This document shows, one piece after another, positions 44,834 to 54,370 of a DNA stretch of 64,000 bases. A program made the translations under genes and the position numbers. This DNA is from Paenibacillus sp. HGH0039. Lineage in GTDB: Bacteria > Bacillota > Bacilli > Paenibacillales > NBRC-103111. Location of the stretch: assembly GCF_000411255.1 (NCBI RefSeq), contig NZ_KE150413.1, positions 1,280,999-1,344,998 of the forward strand, written 5' to 3'. The number at the start of each line of letters is the position of its first letter. Position 1 is the first letter of the stretch. The notes beneath the pieces were generated by a model that did no database searches, was not told where the DNA came from, and saw nothing but the letters and a program-made list of their open reading frames with translations.

Positions 44834-45616
44834 TTGACAGCTCCTGCCATGACTATTGCGACCGATACAAAAATAAAAGTAAACGGGCTGGATCTTTTTT
44901 ACGGAGACAACCAGGCCCTGCACAGCATTGATCTGGACATCGCGCCGAATACCGTGTCCGCCCTGATCGGGCCTTCCGGCTGCGGGAAATCGACCTTTCT
45001 GCGCACGCTCAACCGGATGAACGATCTGATCGACAGCGTGAGAATTAACGGGACCATTAAGGTGGACGGCCAAGATATTTATTCGCCGGAGAGTGATATC
45101 GTGTCACTGCGCAAACGCGTGGGTATGGTTTTCCAGCGTCCGAATCCGTTCCCGATGAGCATTTACGACAACATTGCTTACGGACCGCGCATCCACGGCC
45201 AGAAAAAACGCGCCGTTCTCGACGAAATCGTGGAACGCAGCCTGCGTCAGGCGGCCCTTTGGGACGAAGTGAAGGACCGCCTGAACAAGTCGGCTCTGGG
45301 CCTGTCCGGCGGCCAGCAGCAGCGTCTGTGCATCGCCCGCCTGCTGGCGGTCGAGCCGGAAGTGCTGCTGATGGACGAACCGACCTCGGCGCTCGATCCG
45401 ATTTCCACCTTGAAGGTGGAGGAGCTCACGCAGACGCTGAAGGAGCGTTACACGATCATTATCGTGACGCACAACATGCAGCAGGCCGCGCGTATCTCCG
45501 ACCGCACGTCTTTCTTCCTCAACGGAATTCTCGTTGAGACCGATCAGACCGACAAGATTTTCACAAATCCGAACGACCAGCGCACCGAAGATTACATCAC
45601 CGGCCGTTTCGGTTAA
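44834..45616 (+). CDS. pstB: Phosphate ABC transporter ATPase PstB
   Basis: A 260-residue ATPase: Walker [10 protein letters not shown] near 44, [18 protein letters not shown] near 100 (typical of PstB), signature [15 protein letters not shown] near 157, Walker [14 protein letters not shown] near 178. It powers Pi uptake by PstCA. The TTG at 44834 has GGGAGG 9 bases upstream; the ATG at 44849 is an alternative. Note that it uses an unusual start codon for a core subunit. Confidence 0.93.
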   Translation: MTAPAMTIATDTKIKVNGLDLFYGDNQALHSIDLDIAPNTVSALIGPSGCGKSTFLRTLNRMNDLIDSVRINGTIKVDGQDIYSPESDIVSLRKRVGMVFQRPNPFPMSIYDNIAYGPRIHGQKKRAVLDEIVERSLRQAALWDEVKDRLNKSALGLSGGQQQRLCIARLLAVEPEVLLMDEPTSALDPISTLKVEELTQTLKERYTIIIVTHNMQQAARISDRTSFFLNGILVETDQTDKIFTNPNDQRTEDYITGRFG

Positions 45617-45632
45617 CTCTAAGGGGGCTTCA

Positions 45633-46292
45633 ATGAATAATCGTCTTAATTTTCAGCATTCGATTGACGATCTGCAGAACGAACTGCTCGATTTAGGCTC
45701 CATGGTTGAAAATTCCATTCACCAGGCTGTAGAAGCGCTGACCCGGCTGGATACGGATCTCGCGCGGCGCACGGTCGAGGATGACGACGCGGTGGACGAA
45801 CTGACGCTTCGCATCGAAGAAATGTGCCTGAAGCTGATCGCGCTGCAGCAGCCTATGGCGGGCGATCTGCGGATTATCGGCACGGCACTCAGCATAGCGA
45901 CGGATCTCGAGCGGATCGCCGACCATGCCGTGGACATCGCGAAGATTACGATCCGCCTGTCCGGAGAGACGCTGGCCAAGGAATTGATCGACATTCCCCA
46001 AATGGCCGAAATCTCCAAAGAGATGCTCCGCGAGAGTCTGGTCGCTTATATGAACCGCAACGTTCATATGGCCGCTTCGCTGGCGGAGAAGGACGATCAG
46101 GTGGATAAAATATTCAGCCGCATCATGACCGACGTGATCGGGATGATGAATGCGGATTTCACCCGCAACCGTCAGCTGACGCACCTGATCATGGTAGCCC
46201 ATTACCTGGAGCGGGTGGCCGACCATGTGACGAACATCGGCGAGAGCGTAATTTACATGGTCACGGGCAAACGAAAAGACTTGAACGTGTAG
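45633..46292 (+). CDS. phoU: Phosphate transport regulator PhoU
   Basis: A 219-residue PhoU with its two three-helix repeats, each with an E/DxxxD metal-cluster motif (TDLERIADHAVDIAKITI near 85 and LERVADHVTNIGESVIYMV near 195). It links Pst activity to the PhoR/PhoP sensor system and keeps the regulon off when phosphate is plentiful. ATG 45633 follows AAGGGGG. It is the last gene of the operon; phoP/phoR are not in the window. Confidence 0.93.
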   Translation: MNNRLNFQHSIDDLQNELLDLGSMVENSIHQAVEALTRLDTDLARRTVEDDDAVDELTLRIEEMCLKLIALQQPMAGDLRIIGTALSIATDLERIADHAVDIAKITIRLSGETLAKELIDIPQMAEISKEMLRESLVAYMNRNVHMAASLAEKDDQVDKIFSRIMTDVIGMMNADFTRNRQLTHLIMVAHYLERVADHVTNIGESVIYMVTGKRKDLNV

Positions 46293-46458
46293 AACGGCTT
46301 CAATGCCGCCTGATACCGGGCCGTACGTATCGGAGAACCCGGCTTGGTAGGTAAGCATGACAAGGATATAAGAATGCAAGGATGTAAACCTGTAAGGATG
46401 GCGACGGTGCATTGAAAATTGCCGTATTCAGCCTGGCGCTACAAAGAAGCGTGACCGG

Positions 46459-46494
46459 AAAACAGCTTGTCGGGAACTTCCCGGCAGGCTGTTT
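46459..46494 (+). terminator. Terminator of the pst-phoU operon
   Basis: AAACAGC (46460-46466) pairs with GCTGTTT (46488-46494), with CGGGAA/TTCCCG inside. The right arm continues into CTTTG. Confidence 0.6.
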
Positions 46495-46631
46495 CTTTGT
46501 GATAGGAATACAGACGAACAGGCGAAGCAACACAAGATCAAAAGCAGAAGCAAGCTCCTTAACCCGCAAGATCTTCCCTTGTCCGGACGCGTACGCAAAC
46601 GTCATCCGCGCTTGCAAGGCCAATTAAGAAA

Positions 46632-46647
46632 CCGCCCCTCGGGGCGG
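46632..46647 (-). terminator. Terminator of the HAD gene
   Basis: CCGCCCC and GGGGCGG separated by two bases. Read on the minus strand the stem is followed by TTTCTTAATT. Confidence 0.6.
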
Positions 46648-46713
46648 CTGTGCGCATGATTTTTATGAAATTTTTCCTGCCGATAGTCGAGGGCCGGGCA
46701 TAATAAGCCTCGG

Positions 46714-47463
46714 CTAAAGCACATGCACCAGCTGCTTGACGGACCGCACGATAACGACTTTCTGGCGGCCGACTTTCCGCTGGGAAATTTTTTTCACATG
46801 GGGCGGGTAAATCCAGACGGCATCCAGACCGCAGCGGGTGGAGCCGATGATGTCGTTTTTCCACGAGTTGCCGACCATGACGCCTTGGCCCGGAGCTATG
46901 CCGGTTTCTTTCAGGGCGGTCCGGTACAAACCCGGATGCGGCTTGCGCGGCCCGTCTTTCGTGGAGCTGAAGAGCAGTTCCTCGGGGAAAAAGGAGGACA
47001 GCCGGAGCCGCCCGATGTCCCTCTCCAGCCTTTTGCGGCTGCCGTTGCTGATGACCGCCAGCTTGTAGCGCTCGCCCAGAGACGCCAGCGTTTCTTCGAC
47101 GCCGGGAAAAAGCCGGACGTAGTTTCCTTCCGTTTCTTCAATTTGTTCGAAAAAGCCTTTGGCAAACGTTTCGTTCACCGATATGGGAAAAGCGTCCAGC
47201 GCCTTTTCCAGGCAGGCTATCCGCATTTCTTCGCTGGGACGGTGGCCCCGGGGGCGCAGCTTCCGCAGTTTTTGCCACTCCTGCTTATAAATCTGAAGCG
47301 CATCTTCGGGGGAAGCCGCCCCGTCTTCCTGTTCCCATCTTCCGGTGTAGTCTCCCAGTACCTCCGTGAATGCCGAATCGAAGCACTGTCTGCGGTCGAC
47401 CAATGTATTGTTCATATCGAAAAAAACCAATTTCTTGGGAGCCGGAAAAAAAAAGGGACTCAT
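46714..47463 (-). CDS. HAD-superfamily hydrolase with variant motif I
   Basis: A 249-residue HAD hydrolase. Motif I is KLVFFDMNNTLVD (residues ~11-23): the nucleophile Asp is present but the general acid/base Asp two residues later is Asn (DxN instead of DxD). Motif II is VISNGSRKR near 143, motif III PRKPHPGLY near 170 and motif IV VMVGNSWKNDIIGS near 195. A similar DxN form occurs in the YsbA/YtoI-like HADs of Bacillales. Substrate unknown. The ATG follows AAGGAGG; it is divergent from polA. Confidence 0.85.
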   Translation of the reverse strand: MSPFFFPAPKKLVFFDMNNTLVDRRQCFDSAFTEVLGDYTGRWEQEDGAASPEDALQIYKQEWQKLRKLRPRGHRPSEEMRIACLEKALDAFPISVNETFAKGFFEQIEETEGNYVRLFPGVEETLASLGERYKLAVISNGSRKRLERDIGRLRLSSFFPEELLFSSTKDGPRKPHPGLYRTALKETGIAPGQGVMVGNSWKNDIIGSTRCGLDAVWIYPPHVKKISQRKVGRQKVVIVRSVKQLVHVL

Positions 47464-47671
47464 CTCGGTCCTCCTTCCCTCGCCGGACGAAATCCAGCTG
47501 AAAACACCGGACGCGCCGGCTTTGCATCGTACTATCAGTCTATGTGCGGAAAGCGGAGAACATCACCGCAAGCCCGGGAGGATAGGCTCAAAAATTACCG
47601 GGCTGAAACTTTTTCATATTCGTCCAGCCTGTGCTATCATGAACGTATATGTCCAAAATTCGGGGTGTAAG

Positions 47672-50338
47672 ATGGAAAAATTGATCGTTATTGATGGAAA
47701 TAGTATTGCGAGCCGCGCCTTTTACGCGCTGCCTCTGCTGAGCAATTCCGCCGGTCTTCATACGAACGCCGTTTACGGATTCACGACCATGCTCCTCAGA
47801 CTGATTGAAGAAGAAAAACCGACTCATTTTCTCGTGGCTTTCGACGCGGGCAAAGTGACGTTCCGACATAAAGATTACACGGAATACAAAGGCGGACGAG
47901 CCAAAACCCCGCCGGAGCTGTCCGAGCAGTTTCCACTTATTAAAGAGCTGATGAGCGCTTTCGGCATCCGCCAGTTCGAGCTGGAAGGCTATGAAGCGGA
48001 CGATATCATCGGCACGCTGACCAAATCGGCGGAGCAGGAAGGCAAGGACGTGCTGGTCGTTACCGGCGACAAGGATATGCTGCAGCTCGTATCGGACCGT
48101 GTGACGGTTGCCCTGACCCGCAAAGGCATCAGTGAAGTGGACCGTTACGATCCGGCCGAGATCCAAGCGAAGTACGGCCTCGTTCCGGCCCAGATTATCG
48201 ACCTCAAGGGTCTGATGGGCGACTCTTCCGACAATATTCCGGGCATTCCCGGAGTAGGCGAGAAAACGGCCCTGAAACTGCTGCACGAGTACGGTTCCGT
48301 CGAGTCCGTGCTGGAGCATGCGGACGAGATGAAAGGCAAGATGAAGGAAAAGGTCCGCGACCATGCGGATTCCGCGCGGATGAGCAAGGAAATCGCGACC
48401 ATTTACCGCGAAGTGCCGATGGATACGGACTGGAGCAGCCTCGCCTTCTCCGGCTTCGAAACGCCTGAGCTTGCGGCCATGTTCCGCAAGCTGGAGTTCA
48501 AGTCGCTGCTCGAGAGGCTGGACTTCTCCGGCGCGGGGGGAACGGACTCCCCCGAAGGGGCGGAGCCCGGCCCCGCGGAAGAGCTGGTTGTCCGCCTGAT
48601 CGACGCGGACAACATCACGGACCTGACCGGCGCGCTGAAAGACGTAAGCGCGCTGCACGTGGAGGCCGTGGGGGACAATGCCCACACGGCCGAGCTGGTC
48701 GGGGCGGCTTTCCACACGCCGGAAGCGGGCTACTACGTGCCCGCGGGCGTGCTGACCGCTCCCGGAGCGGAAGCGCTTCACGCCTGGCTGGCGGACGAGC
48801 GTGCTCCGAAGAGCACGTGGGACCGCCACCGCGCGGAGCTGGTGCTCGCCTGGAACGGCATCACGCTGGCCGGCGTGGCGTTCGACGTCATGCTCGCGGC
48901 GTATCTGCTCGATCCGACGGAGTCGTCGCTTACGCTCAGCGGCATCGCGGATAAGTACGGCGCGCTTCATGTAGCACCGGATGAAGCGGTCTTCGGCAAA
49001 GGCGCGAAGTTCCGCCTGCCGGAGACCGAGGCCGTCGCGGAGCATCTCGTCCGCAAGGCCGACCGCATCTCCCGCCTGGACGTCTCGCTGCGCGAGAAGC
49101 TGGAGCAGGCGGATATGAAGCAGCTCTACTACGAGCTGGAGCTTCCGCTCTCGGGTGTGCTCGCGGATATGGAGCTGCGCGGCATCAAGGTCGATACGGC
49201 CGGGCTGAGGCAGCTGGGCGATGAACTCGCCGTGCAGATCGAACGGACGATGACGGAGATTTACCGCCACGCCGGAATGGAATTCAATATCAACTCTCCG
49301 AAACAGCTGGGAGAAGTGCTGTTCGAGAAGCTTCAGCTTCCCGTCCAGAAGAAAACGAAGACAGGCTACTCTACGGATGCCGAGGTGCTGGAAAAGCTGG
49401 CCCCTTACCATGAAATCGTGCAGGGCATTCTCCATTACCGGCAGCTCGCCAAGCTCCAGTCCACGTATGTGGAAGGACTGCTGAAAGAGGTGCGGAAGGA
49501 AACAGGCAAGGTTCATACGTACTACAGGCAGACGATCGCGGCCACGGGCCGCCTCAGCAGCCAGTATCCGAACTTGCAGAACATTCCGATCCGGCTGGAG
49601 GAAGGGCGTAAAATCCGTAAGGTGTTCGTGCCTTCGGAGCCGGGATGGTCCATTCTGGCCGCGGACTACTCGCAGATCGAGCTTCGGGTGCTCGCTCACA
49701 TTTCCGGTGACGAGAATCTTAAGGAAGCTTTTACGAATAATATGGATATTCACACGAAAACGGCCATGGATGTATTCGGCGTAGCCGAATCCGAAGTGGA
49801 CGCGAATATGCGCCGCTCGGCGAAGGCCGTTAACTTCGGCATCGTATACGGGATAAGCGATTACGGGCTCTCCCAGAACCTGGCCATTTCCCGTAAGGAA
49901 GCAAGCCAGTTTATCGAGCAGTATTTCGCCGTTTTCCAGGGTGTCCGCCAGTATATGGATGACATAGTGAAACTGGCCCGCGAACAGGGCTACGTCACGA
50001 CACTGCTGCAGCGGCGCCGGTATTTGCCGGAGATTACCGCTTCTAACTTTAACCTCCGTTCTTTCGCGGAAAGAACGGCGATGAATACGCCGATTCAGGG
50101 AACCGCGGCCGATATCATCAAGCTGGCCATGGTGCAAATGGACGAGCGTCTTAAAGCGGAAGGCCTGAAAAGCCGGATGCTTCTTCAAGTACATGATGAA
50201 CTGATTTTCGAAGTTCCGCCCGACGAGCTTGAAACGATGCGCCGCATCGTGCCCGAGGTCATGGAAGGCGCGCTTGCGCTGGACGTGCCTCTGCTCGCCG
50301 AGGTGGATTACGGATCCAACTGGTACGAAGCGAAATAG
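47672..50338 (+). CDS. polA: DNA polymerase I
   Basis: An 888-residue Pol I. The 5' nuclease domain (~1-295) has VIDGNSIASRAFYA, GYEADDIIGTL and TGDKDMLQL. The middle 3'-5' exonuclease domain is degenerate (LHVEAVGDN where active enzymes have DTE), so proofreading is probably absent, as in other Bacillales. The polymerase domain has motif A ADYSQIELRVLAHIS near 670, motif B RRSAKAVNFGIVYGISDYG near 715 and motif C LLQVHDELIFEVP near 840. It fills repair gaps and processes Okazaki fragments. The ATG at 47672 follows GGGGTG; a longer in-frame extension upstream overlaps the divergent HAD gene and is not coding. polA-mutM order is conserved in Bacillales. Confidence 0.97.
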   Translation: MEKLIVIDGNSIASRAFYALPLLSNSAGLHTNAVYGFTTMLLRLIEEEKPTHFLVAFDAGKVTFRHKDYTEYKGGRAKTPPELSEQFPLIKELMSAFGIRQFELEGYEADDIIGTLTKSAEQEGKDVLVVTGDKDMLQLVSDRVTVALTRKGISEVDRYDPAEIQAKYGLVPAQIIDLKGLMGDSSDNIPGIPGVGEKTALKLLHEYGSVESVLEHADEMKGKMKEKVRDHADSARMSKEIATIYREVPMDTDWSSLAFSGFETPELAAMFRKLEFKSLLERLDFSGAGGTDSPEGAEPGPAEELVVRLIDADNITDLTGALKDVSALHVEAVGDNAHTAELVGAAFHTPEAGYYVPAGVLTAPGAEALHAWLADERAPKSTWDRHRAELVLAWNGITLAGVAFDVMLAAYLLDPTESSLTLSGIADKYGALHVAPDEAVFGKGAKFRLPETEAVAEHLVRKADRISRLDVSLREKLEQADMKQLYYELELPLSGVLADMELRGIKVDTAGLRQLGDELAVQIERTMTEIYRHAGMEFNINSPKQLGEVLFEKLQLPVQKKTKTGYSTDAEVLEKLAPYHEIVQGILHYRQLAKLQSTYVEGLLKEVRKETGKVHTYYRQTIAATGRLSSQYPNLQNIPIRLEEGRKIRKVFVPSEPGWSILAADYSQIELRVLAHISGDENLKEAFTNNMDIHTKTAMDVFGVAESEVDANMRRSAKAVNFGIVYGISDYGLSQNLAISRKEASQFIEQYFAVFQGVRQYMDDIVKLAREQGYVTTLLQRRRYLPEITASNFNLRSFAERTAMNTPIQGTAADIIKLAMVQMDERLKAEGLKSRMLLQVHDELIFEVPPDELETMRRIVPEVMEGALALDVPLLAEVDYGSNWYEAK

Positions 50339-50378
50339 GGAGATTACGAAAACACAGCATGAACCGAGGTGAAGCGCC

Positions 50379-51239
50379 ATGCCGGAATTACCGGAGGTGG
50401 AAACCGTCAGACGGACGCTCAGCCGACTGGTCGTCGGCAAGACGATTCAAGAAGTGGAAGTCCGCCTGAAACGGATTATTCAAAAACCCGAAGAGCCGGA
50501 GCTATTCGCCGATCTTCTGGAAGGCCAGACGATACAGGGCGTGAGCCGCAGAGGTAAGTTTCTGCGTTTCCTGCTCGATGACGGCGTGTTAGTCTCCCAT
50601 CTTCGTATGGAAGGCCGCTACGGCCTCTACGAAGCTTCGGACGAGGTGGAACCTCACACGCATGTGATTTTCCGCTTTACGGACGGAACGGAACTGAGAT
50701 ACCGCGATGTGCGGCAGTTCGGCACGATGCATCTTTTCGCCGGAGAGGAAGATCTGAGCAGCAAGCCGCTTCATAAGCTGGGCATCGAGCCGCTGGACGA
50801 GTCTTTTACGTTCGAAGCCTTCCGGCAGGCCATCGGCAAGCGGAGCACGAAGATCAAGCCGCTGCTGCTCAATCAAGCATACATCGTCGGACTCGGTAAT
50901 ATTTATGTAGACGAGGCGCTTTTTCGGGCGGGAATTCATCCCGAGAGGGAGGCGGCTTCGCTGACCCGCCTTGAGCTTCAGAGACTTCACGAAGCGATTG
51001 TGCATACCCTCCAAAGCTCGGTCGAGGCCGGGGGCTCTTCCATTAAATCGTACGTAAACGGCCAAGGCGAATCCGGAAATTTCCAGCATTCCCTGAACAT
51101 TTACGGACGGAACGGCAAACCCTGCGTTAACTGCGGCAGCTTGATCGAGAAAACCGTCGTCGGCGGCCGGGGCACGCATTTCTGCCTGACATGCCAGCCT
51201 CTCAAAAGAAAGCGCAGCGCGCCGAAAAATAAGCTTTAG
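50379..51239 (+). CDS. mutM: Formamidopyrimidine-DNA glycosylase
   Basis: A 286-residue Fpg. The protein begins MPELPEVETVRRTL with the catalytic Pro and Glu; a conserved Lys lies in the HLRMEGRYGLY region, and the C-terminal zinc finger is CVNCGSLIEKTVVGGRGTHFCLTCQ split as C-x2-C and C-x2-C. It excises 8-oxoguanine and nicks the DNA. It starts 40 bp after polA behind GAGGTG and is probably co-transcribed with it. Confidence 0.97.
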   Translation: MPELPEVETVRRTLSRLVVGKTIQEVEVRLKRIIQKPEEPELFADLLEGQTIQGVSRRGKFLRFLLDDGVLVSHLRMEGRYGLYEASDEVEPHTHVIFRFTDGTELRYRDVRQFGTMHLFAGEEDLSSKPLHKLGIEPLDESFTFEAFRQAIGKRSTKIKPLLLNQAYIVGLGNIYVDEALFRAGIHPEREAASLTRLELQRLHEAIVHTLQSSVEAGGSSIKSYVNGQGESGNFQHSLNIYGRNGKPCVNCGSLIEKTVVGGRGTHFCLTCQPLKRKRSAPKNKL

Positions 51240-51302
51240 CACAACTCCTCCTACCCTTCCATATGATAAGTGAGTAGAAAATGCAGGTAGGAGGAATGAG
51301 GC

Positions 51303-52070
51303 GTGCTTCCATTTTTTTCTCTGTTGATTCTGGCTCTGGCCGTCAGTTTGGACGGCTTCGGGGTAGGGATGATGTACGGCTTGCGTAAAATCCGTATCCC
51401 GCTTCCGTCCCTGGCGATCATTTCCCTGTGCTCGGGAATCATCATTTACATTTCGATGAGTTTTGGAGTGTGGTTGACGCGGTATTTATCCCCGGACTAT
51501 GCCGGTATGCTCGGTGCGGTCATTCTGATCGGCATCGGAATCTGGGCGCTGGTTCAGTTTCTGGCACAGAAGCAGGGCAATGACGGCGACGGTGATGAAA
51601 AGGAACGTACACAGACGGCGAATGCATCGGCGGTACCGGCCGGAACGGCCCGTCTGAAAGCTGTTTTCCAGACGAATCCGGTTGCGGCCCGCCGTCCTGA
51701 AGCCACAAGGGCAGAGCCGGAGCGCGAGCCGAGGATGTTTTCGATCGAGATCAAGCGGCTCGGACTCGTGATCCAGATTTTGCGTACGCCTTCCGCAGCC
51801 GACGTGGACCGGTCCGGCAATATTTCTTCTTCGGAAGCGACGCTGCTCGGAATCGCGCTGTCCCTTGACGCTTTCGGCGCGGGCATCGGCGCCGCTTTGA
51901 TCGGGTACACCCCGCTGCTGACATCGGCGGTAATCGCGGTAACGAGCGGGCTGTTTATTTACTTCGGCCTGAAAATCGGCTATACGTATTCCGGGTTCGG
52001 CTGGATTCGTAAAGTATCGGTGCTGCCGGGAGTCGTCCTGATCCTGATGGGCATTTCCAAGCTGTTTTAG
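51303..52070 (+). CDS. ytaF: Sporulation membrane protein YtaF
   Basis: A 255-residue MntP/YtaF-family membrane protein with about six spans in two halves (LALAVSLDGFGVGMMYGLRK; GIALSLDAFGAGIGAALIGY), each with the LAxSLDxFG motif. The halves are joined by a hydrophilic loop (~95-160). In B. subtilis ytaF lies in the same polA-mutM-coaE context. Its exact role is unknown. The start is a GTG behind TAGGAGG. Confidence 0.9.
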   Translation: MLPFFSLLILALAVSLDGFGVGMMYGLRKIRIPLPSLAIISLCSGIIIYISMSFGVWLTRYLSPDYAGMLGAVILIGIGIWALVQFLAQKQGNDGDGDEKERTQTANASAVPAGTARLKAVFQTNPVAARRPEATRAEPEREPRMFSIEIKRLGLVIQILRTPSAADVDRSGNISSSEATLLGIALSLDAFGAGIGAALIGYTPLLTSAVIAVTSGLFIYFGLKIGYTYSGFGWIRKVSVLPGVVLILMGISKLF

Positions 52071-52114
52071 CTGTTATTCCTTAAAAAATGTGATTGACGT
52101 GGGAGTCGAGTGAA

Positions 52115-52708
52115 ATGAATATAGGACTCACGGGAGGTATCGCCTGCGGCAAAAGCACGGTCTCGGCCATGCTTGTCCGCCGCGGTGCGATTCTTATAGA
52201 CGCCGACCGGATCGCGCGCGAAGTGGTAGAGCCGGGGAGCCCCGTTCTGGCTCAGGTCGCCGCGCATTTCGGACAAGATATGCTGCTGCCGGATGGCTCG
52301 CTCCACCGTAAAAGACTGGGCGAGACGGTTTTCGGGAACGAAGAGGCCCGCAAAGCGCTCGAAGATCTTTTGCATCCGTCCATCCGTGCTCTCATGAAAG
52401 AAAGAATGGCCGCCGCGGAGCGTGAATTTCCGGACAAGCTTGTCGTGGTGGACGTGCCTTTGCTCTATGAATCGGGACTTCAAAGCATGTTTTCGTCCGT
52501 CATGGTCGTTTATGTGCCGAGAGAAGTTCAGCTGAGGAGACTGATGGAGCGGGACGGGCTAAACGCCGAGCAGGCAGAATTCCGGCTTGCGGCCCAGTGG
52601 CCCATTGAACGTAAAAAAGAGCTCGCGGATAGTTGTATCGACAATTCGGGGACCCTGGAGCAGACGGAGCAGCTTGTCGAGCGGTTCTGGCTTCAAAGGG
52701 GGCTGTAA
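52115..52708 (+). CDS. coaE: Dephospho-CoA kinase
   Basis: A 197-residue P-loop kinase: GLTGGIACGKSTV at the N terminus, DADRIAREVVEPG near 31 and VVVDVPLLYESGLQ near 110. It phosphorylates dephospho-CoA in the last step of CoA synthesis. ATG 52115 is preferred because it puts the P-loop at the usual position. Its TAA overlaps the next gene's ATG by one base. Confidence 0.95.
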   Translation: MNIGLTGGIACGKSTVSAMLVRRGAILIDADRIAREVVEPGSPVLAQVAAHFGQDMLLPDGSLHRKRLGETVFGNEEARKALEDLLHPSIRALMKERMAAAEREFPDKLVVVDVPLLYESGLQSMFSSVMVVYVPREVQLRRLMERDGLNAEQAEFRLAAQWPIERKKELADSCIDNSGTLEQTEQLVERFWLQRGL

Positions 52709-53286
52709 TGAAGCTTCTGCGGAAAAAGCGGGTATTCGCCCTGCTGCTGCTCGGATTTGTGTTTCTTCTGTTCAGCAACGGACTTTTTATCGGGCAGATG
52801 ATCTATCCCATTCACTATCGTGAAGAAATCCGGCAGAATGCCGCACAGTACCAGGTCGATCCGTTTCTGATTGCGGCTATTATCAAAGTGGAGACGAATT
52901 TCAACCACGACCGGGAATCCAAAAAAGGGGCCGTCGGCATTATGCAGCTCATGCCCGATACAGCGGAATGGATTCGGGAAACGTCCAATACGAAATCGGC
53001 CGATTTCCGCGATCCGAAACATAATATCCAGCTTGGCTCCTGGTACTTGGCTTGGCTGAACAAGCAGTACAAGGGAAACTGGCTTTATTCCATAGCCGCG
53101 TATAACGCGGGTCAGGGAAACGTCAGCAAATGGAAAAACAACGGCGTCTGGGACGGGACGGAAGAAACCATCAAGAAGATCCCGTTCGGCGAAACCCGGC
53201 ATTATGTACAGAGGGTGCTGTATTATCAGCAGAAATTCAAGAAGCTGTACGGCGAGGAATGGAATCAAAGTGCGGGAAGCAAATAA
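52708..53286 (+). CDS. Membrane-anchored lytic transglycosylase (SLT family)
   Basis: A 192-residue protein with an uncleaved N-terminal membrane anchor (VFALLLLGFVFLLFSNGLFI) followed by an SLT domain: PFLIAAIIKVETNFNHD near 52 with the catalytic Glu, GAVGIMQLMPDTAEWI and YNAGQGNVSKW. It cleaves peptidoglycan outside the membrane. It overlaps coaE by one base (TAATG) and is translationally coupled, the same arrangement as ytaG-ytcC-like neighbours in Paenibacillus. Confidence 0.93.
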   Translation: MKLLRKKRVFALLLLGFVFLLFSNGLFIGQMIYPIHYREEIRQNAAQYQVDPFLIAAIIKVETNFNHDRESKKGAVGIMQLMPDTAEWIRETSNTKSADFRDPKHNIQLGSWYLAWLNKQYKGNWLYSIAAYNAGQGNVSKWKNNGVWDGTEETIKKIPFGETRHYVQRVLYYQQKFKKLYGEEWNQSAGSK

Positions 53287-53358
53287 AGAAGCACCGAACC
53301 CGGCGGGTGTAGCCGCCGGATCCGATACTTCCGTGTGTTGCTTGGTTTCCGCTAGAAG

Positions 53359-53589
53359 TTAGCGGGATTGGCCTTGACCGGCCAGTTGTTGTTCGGCGAT
53401 TTGCACCAGTCTGCGAGTAATGTGACCCCCGATAGCACCCGTGTCGCGAGTAGCCATGTTACCGTAGTAACCGTCTTGAGGAATCGCAATACCAAGCTCT
53501 TGGGCAACTTCATATTTCAGCTGATCCAAAGCTTGGTTAGCTTGTGGAACAACCAGTACGTTGCTGCTGCGAGATTGTCCTGCACCCAT
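53359..53589 (-). CDS. Small acid-soluble spore protein, alpha/beta type
   Basis: A 76-residue SASP. ALDQLKYEVAQELGI contains the family's germination-protease site region, and GNMATRDTGAIGGHITRRLV the DNA-binding second motif. It coats and protects spore DNA from UV and heat, and is degraded at germination. The ATG follows AAGGAGGTG, a very strong site. A CATAATA element lies ~30 bp upstream, matching a sigma-G -10. This gene is direct evidence of an endospore former. Confidence 0.96.
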   Translation of the reverse strand: MGAGQSRSSNVLVVPQANQALDQLKYEVAQELGIAIPQDGYYGNMATRDTGAIGGHITRRLVQIAEQQLAGQGQSR

Positions 53590-53619
53590 TTCTGTTCACC
53601 TCCTTGTCGTCGGTAGAAC

Positions 53620-53649
53620 TATTATGTGCGTTTTTGTAAGCTTGATAAC
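53620..53649 (-). promoter_or_regulatory. Candidate sigma-G promoter of the SASP gene
   Basis: On the minus strand CATAATA (53620-53626) fits the sigma-G -10; GTTAT about 18 bp upstream is a weak -35. The 5' leader would be ~25 nt. Confidence 0.4.
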
Positions 53650-53700
53650 AAGCAACATTTGGGAGAAAAAATAAAGAACGGACGAGAGGAGGAATCCCCG

Positions 53701-54183
53701 ATGAAATGCCCGTTTTGCGAGCACAACGGCACGAAAGTACTGGACTCCCGTTCGGCTAACGACAACAAATCGATCCGCCGGCGCAGAGAATGCGAGAAGT
53801 GCCAGCGGCGGTTTACGACGTTCGAGATGGTGGAGGAAACGCCTCTTATCGTCATCAAAAAGGACGGCAGTCGCGAGGAATTTAACCGCGACAAGATTTT
53901 GCGCGGGTTAATCCGAGCCTGCGAGAAACGTCCGGTGTCCGTGGACCGGCTGGAGCAAATTGTCTCCGAGGTTGAAATGCAGGTCCGCAACATGGCTCAC
54001 GCGGAAGTGGACAGCATGAGGATCGGAGAAATCGTGATGGAGCAGCTTTACCCGGTCGACGAAGTGGCCTATATCCGCTTTGCGTCGGTGTACAGGCAGT
54101 TTAAAGATATCAACATGTTCCTGAAGGAACTGGAGCAAATTTTAGGCAAAACTAATTTGAGCGCATTGAAACCGGACGGTTAG
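53701..54183 (+). CDS. nrdR: Transcriptional repressor of ribonucleotide reductase
   Basis: A 160-residue NrdR. The zinc ribbon is [17 protein letters not shown] with [12 protein letters not shown], and the rest is an ATP-cone domain ([19 protein letters not shown]). It represses nrd genes according to ATP/dATP. The ATG follows GAGGAGG. It is divergent from the SASP gene; in Bacillus the homologous ytcG lies in the same region. Confidence 0.96.
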   Translation: MKCPFCEHNGTKVLDSRSANDNKSIRRRRECEKCQRRFTTFEMVEETPLIVIKKDGSREEFNRDKILRGLIRACEKRPVSVDRLEQIVSEVEMQVRNMAHAEVDSMRIGEIVMEQLYPVDEVAYIRFASVYRQFKDINMFLKELEQILGKTNLSALKPDG

Positions 54184-54370
54184 AGGCCGGGACAAGCTTG
54201 CAGGGCTTTCTTCTTTAAAAGAGGAAAGCCTTTTTGCCGTATAGCCGGGGGAAAAGGCCCGAATACAGGCATATGCCGCGCAGCCGACGAAAACAGTCGG
54301 AAGACAACAGGCATATCTTCGCATCCGCCGCCATATGTTTCAGGGTGGAACGGCCAAAGGAGGCGACGAT

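Larger units (their letters stand above)
46293..46713. other. Intergenic region between phoU and the HAD gene
   Basis: 421 bp without a credible gene. Short near-direct repeats (GCAAGGATGTAA, TGTAAGGATGG) occur at ~46377-46402. Two hairpins lie at 46459-46494 and 46632-46647. Confidence 0.6.

Noticed and set aside
47588-50440. 950-codon open frame antisense to polA
   Set aside because: GC-rich codon mirroring of polA; the translation has no domain character and polA is unambiguous.
53300-53319. CCGGCGG/CCGCCGG hairpin after the lytic transglycosylase as a terminator
   Set aside because: The stem is perfect but no T-run follows on either strand; function uncertain.
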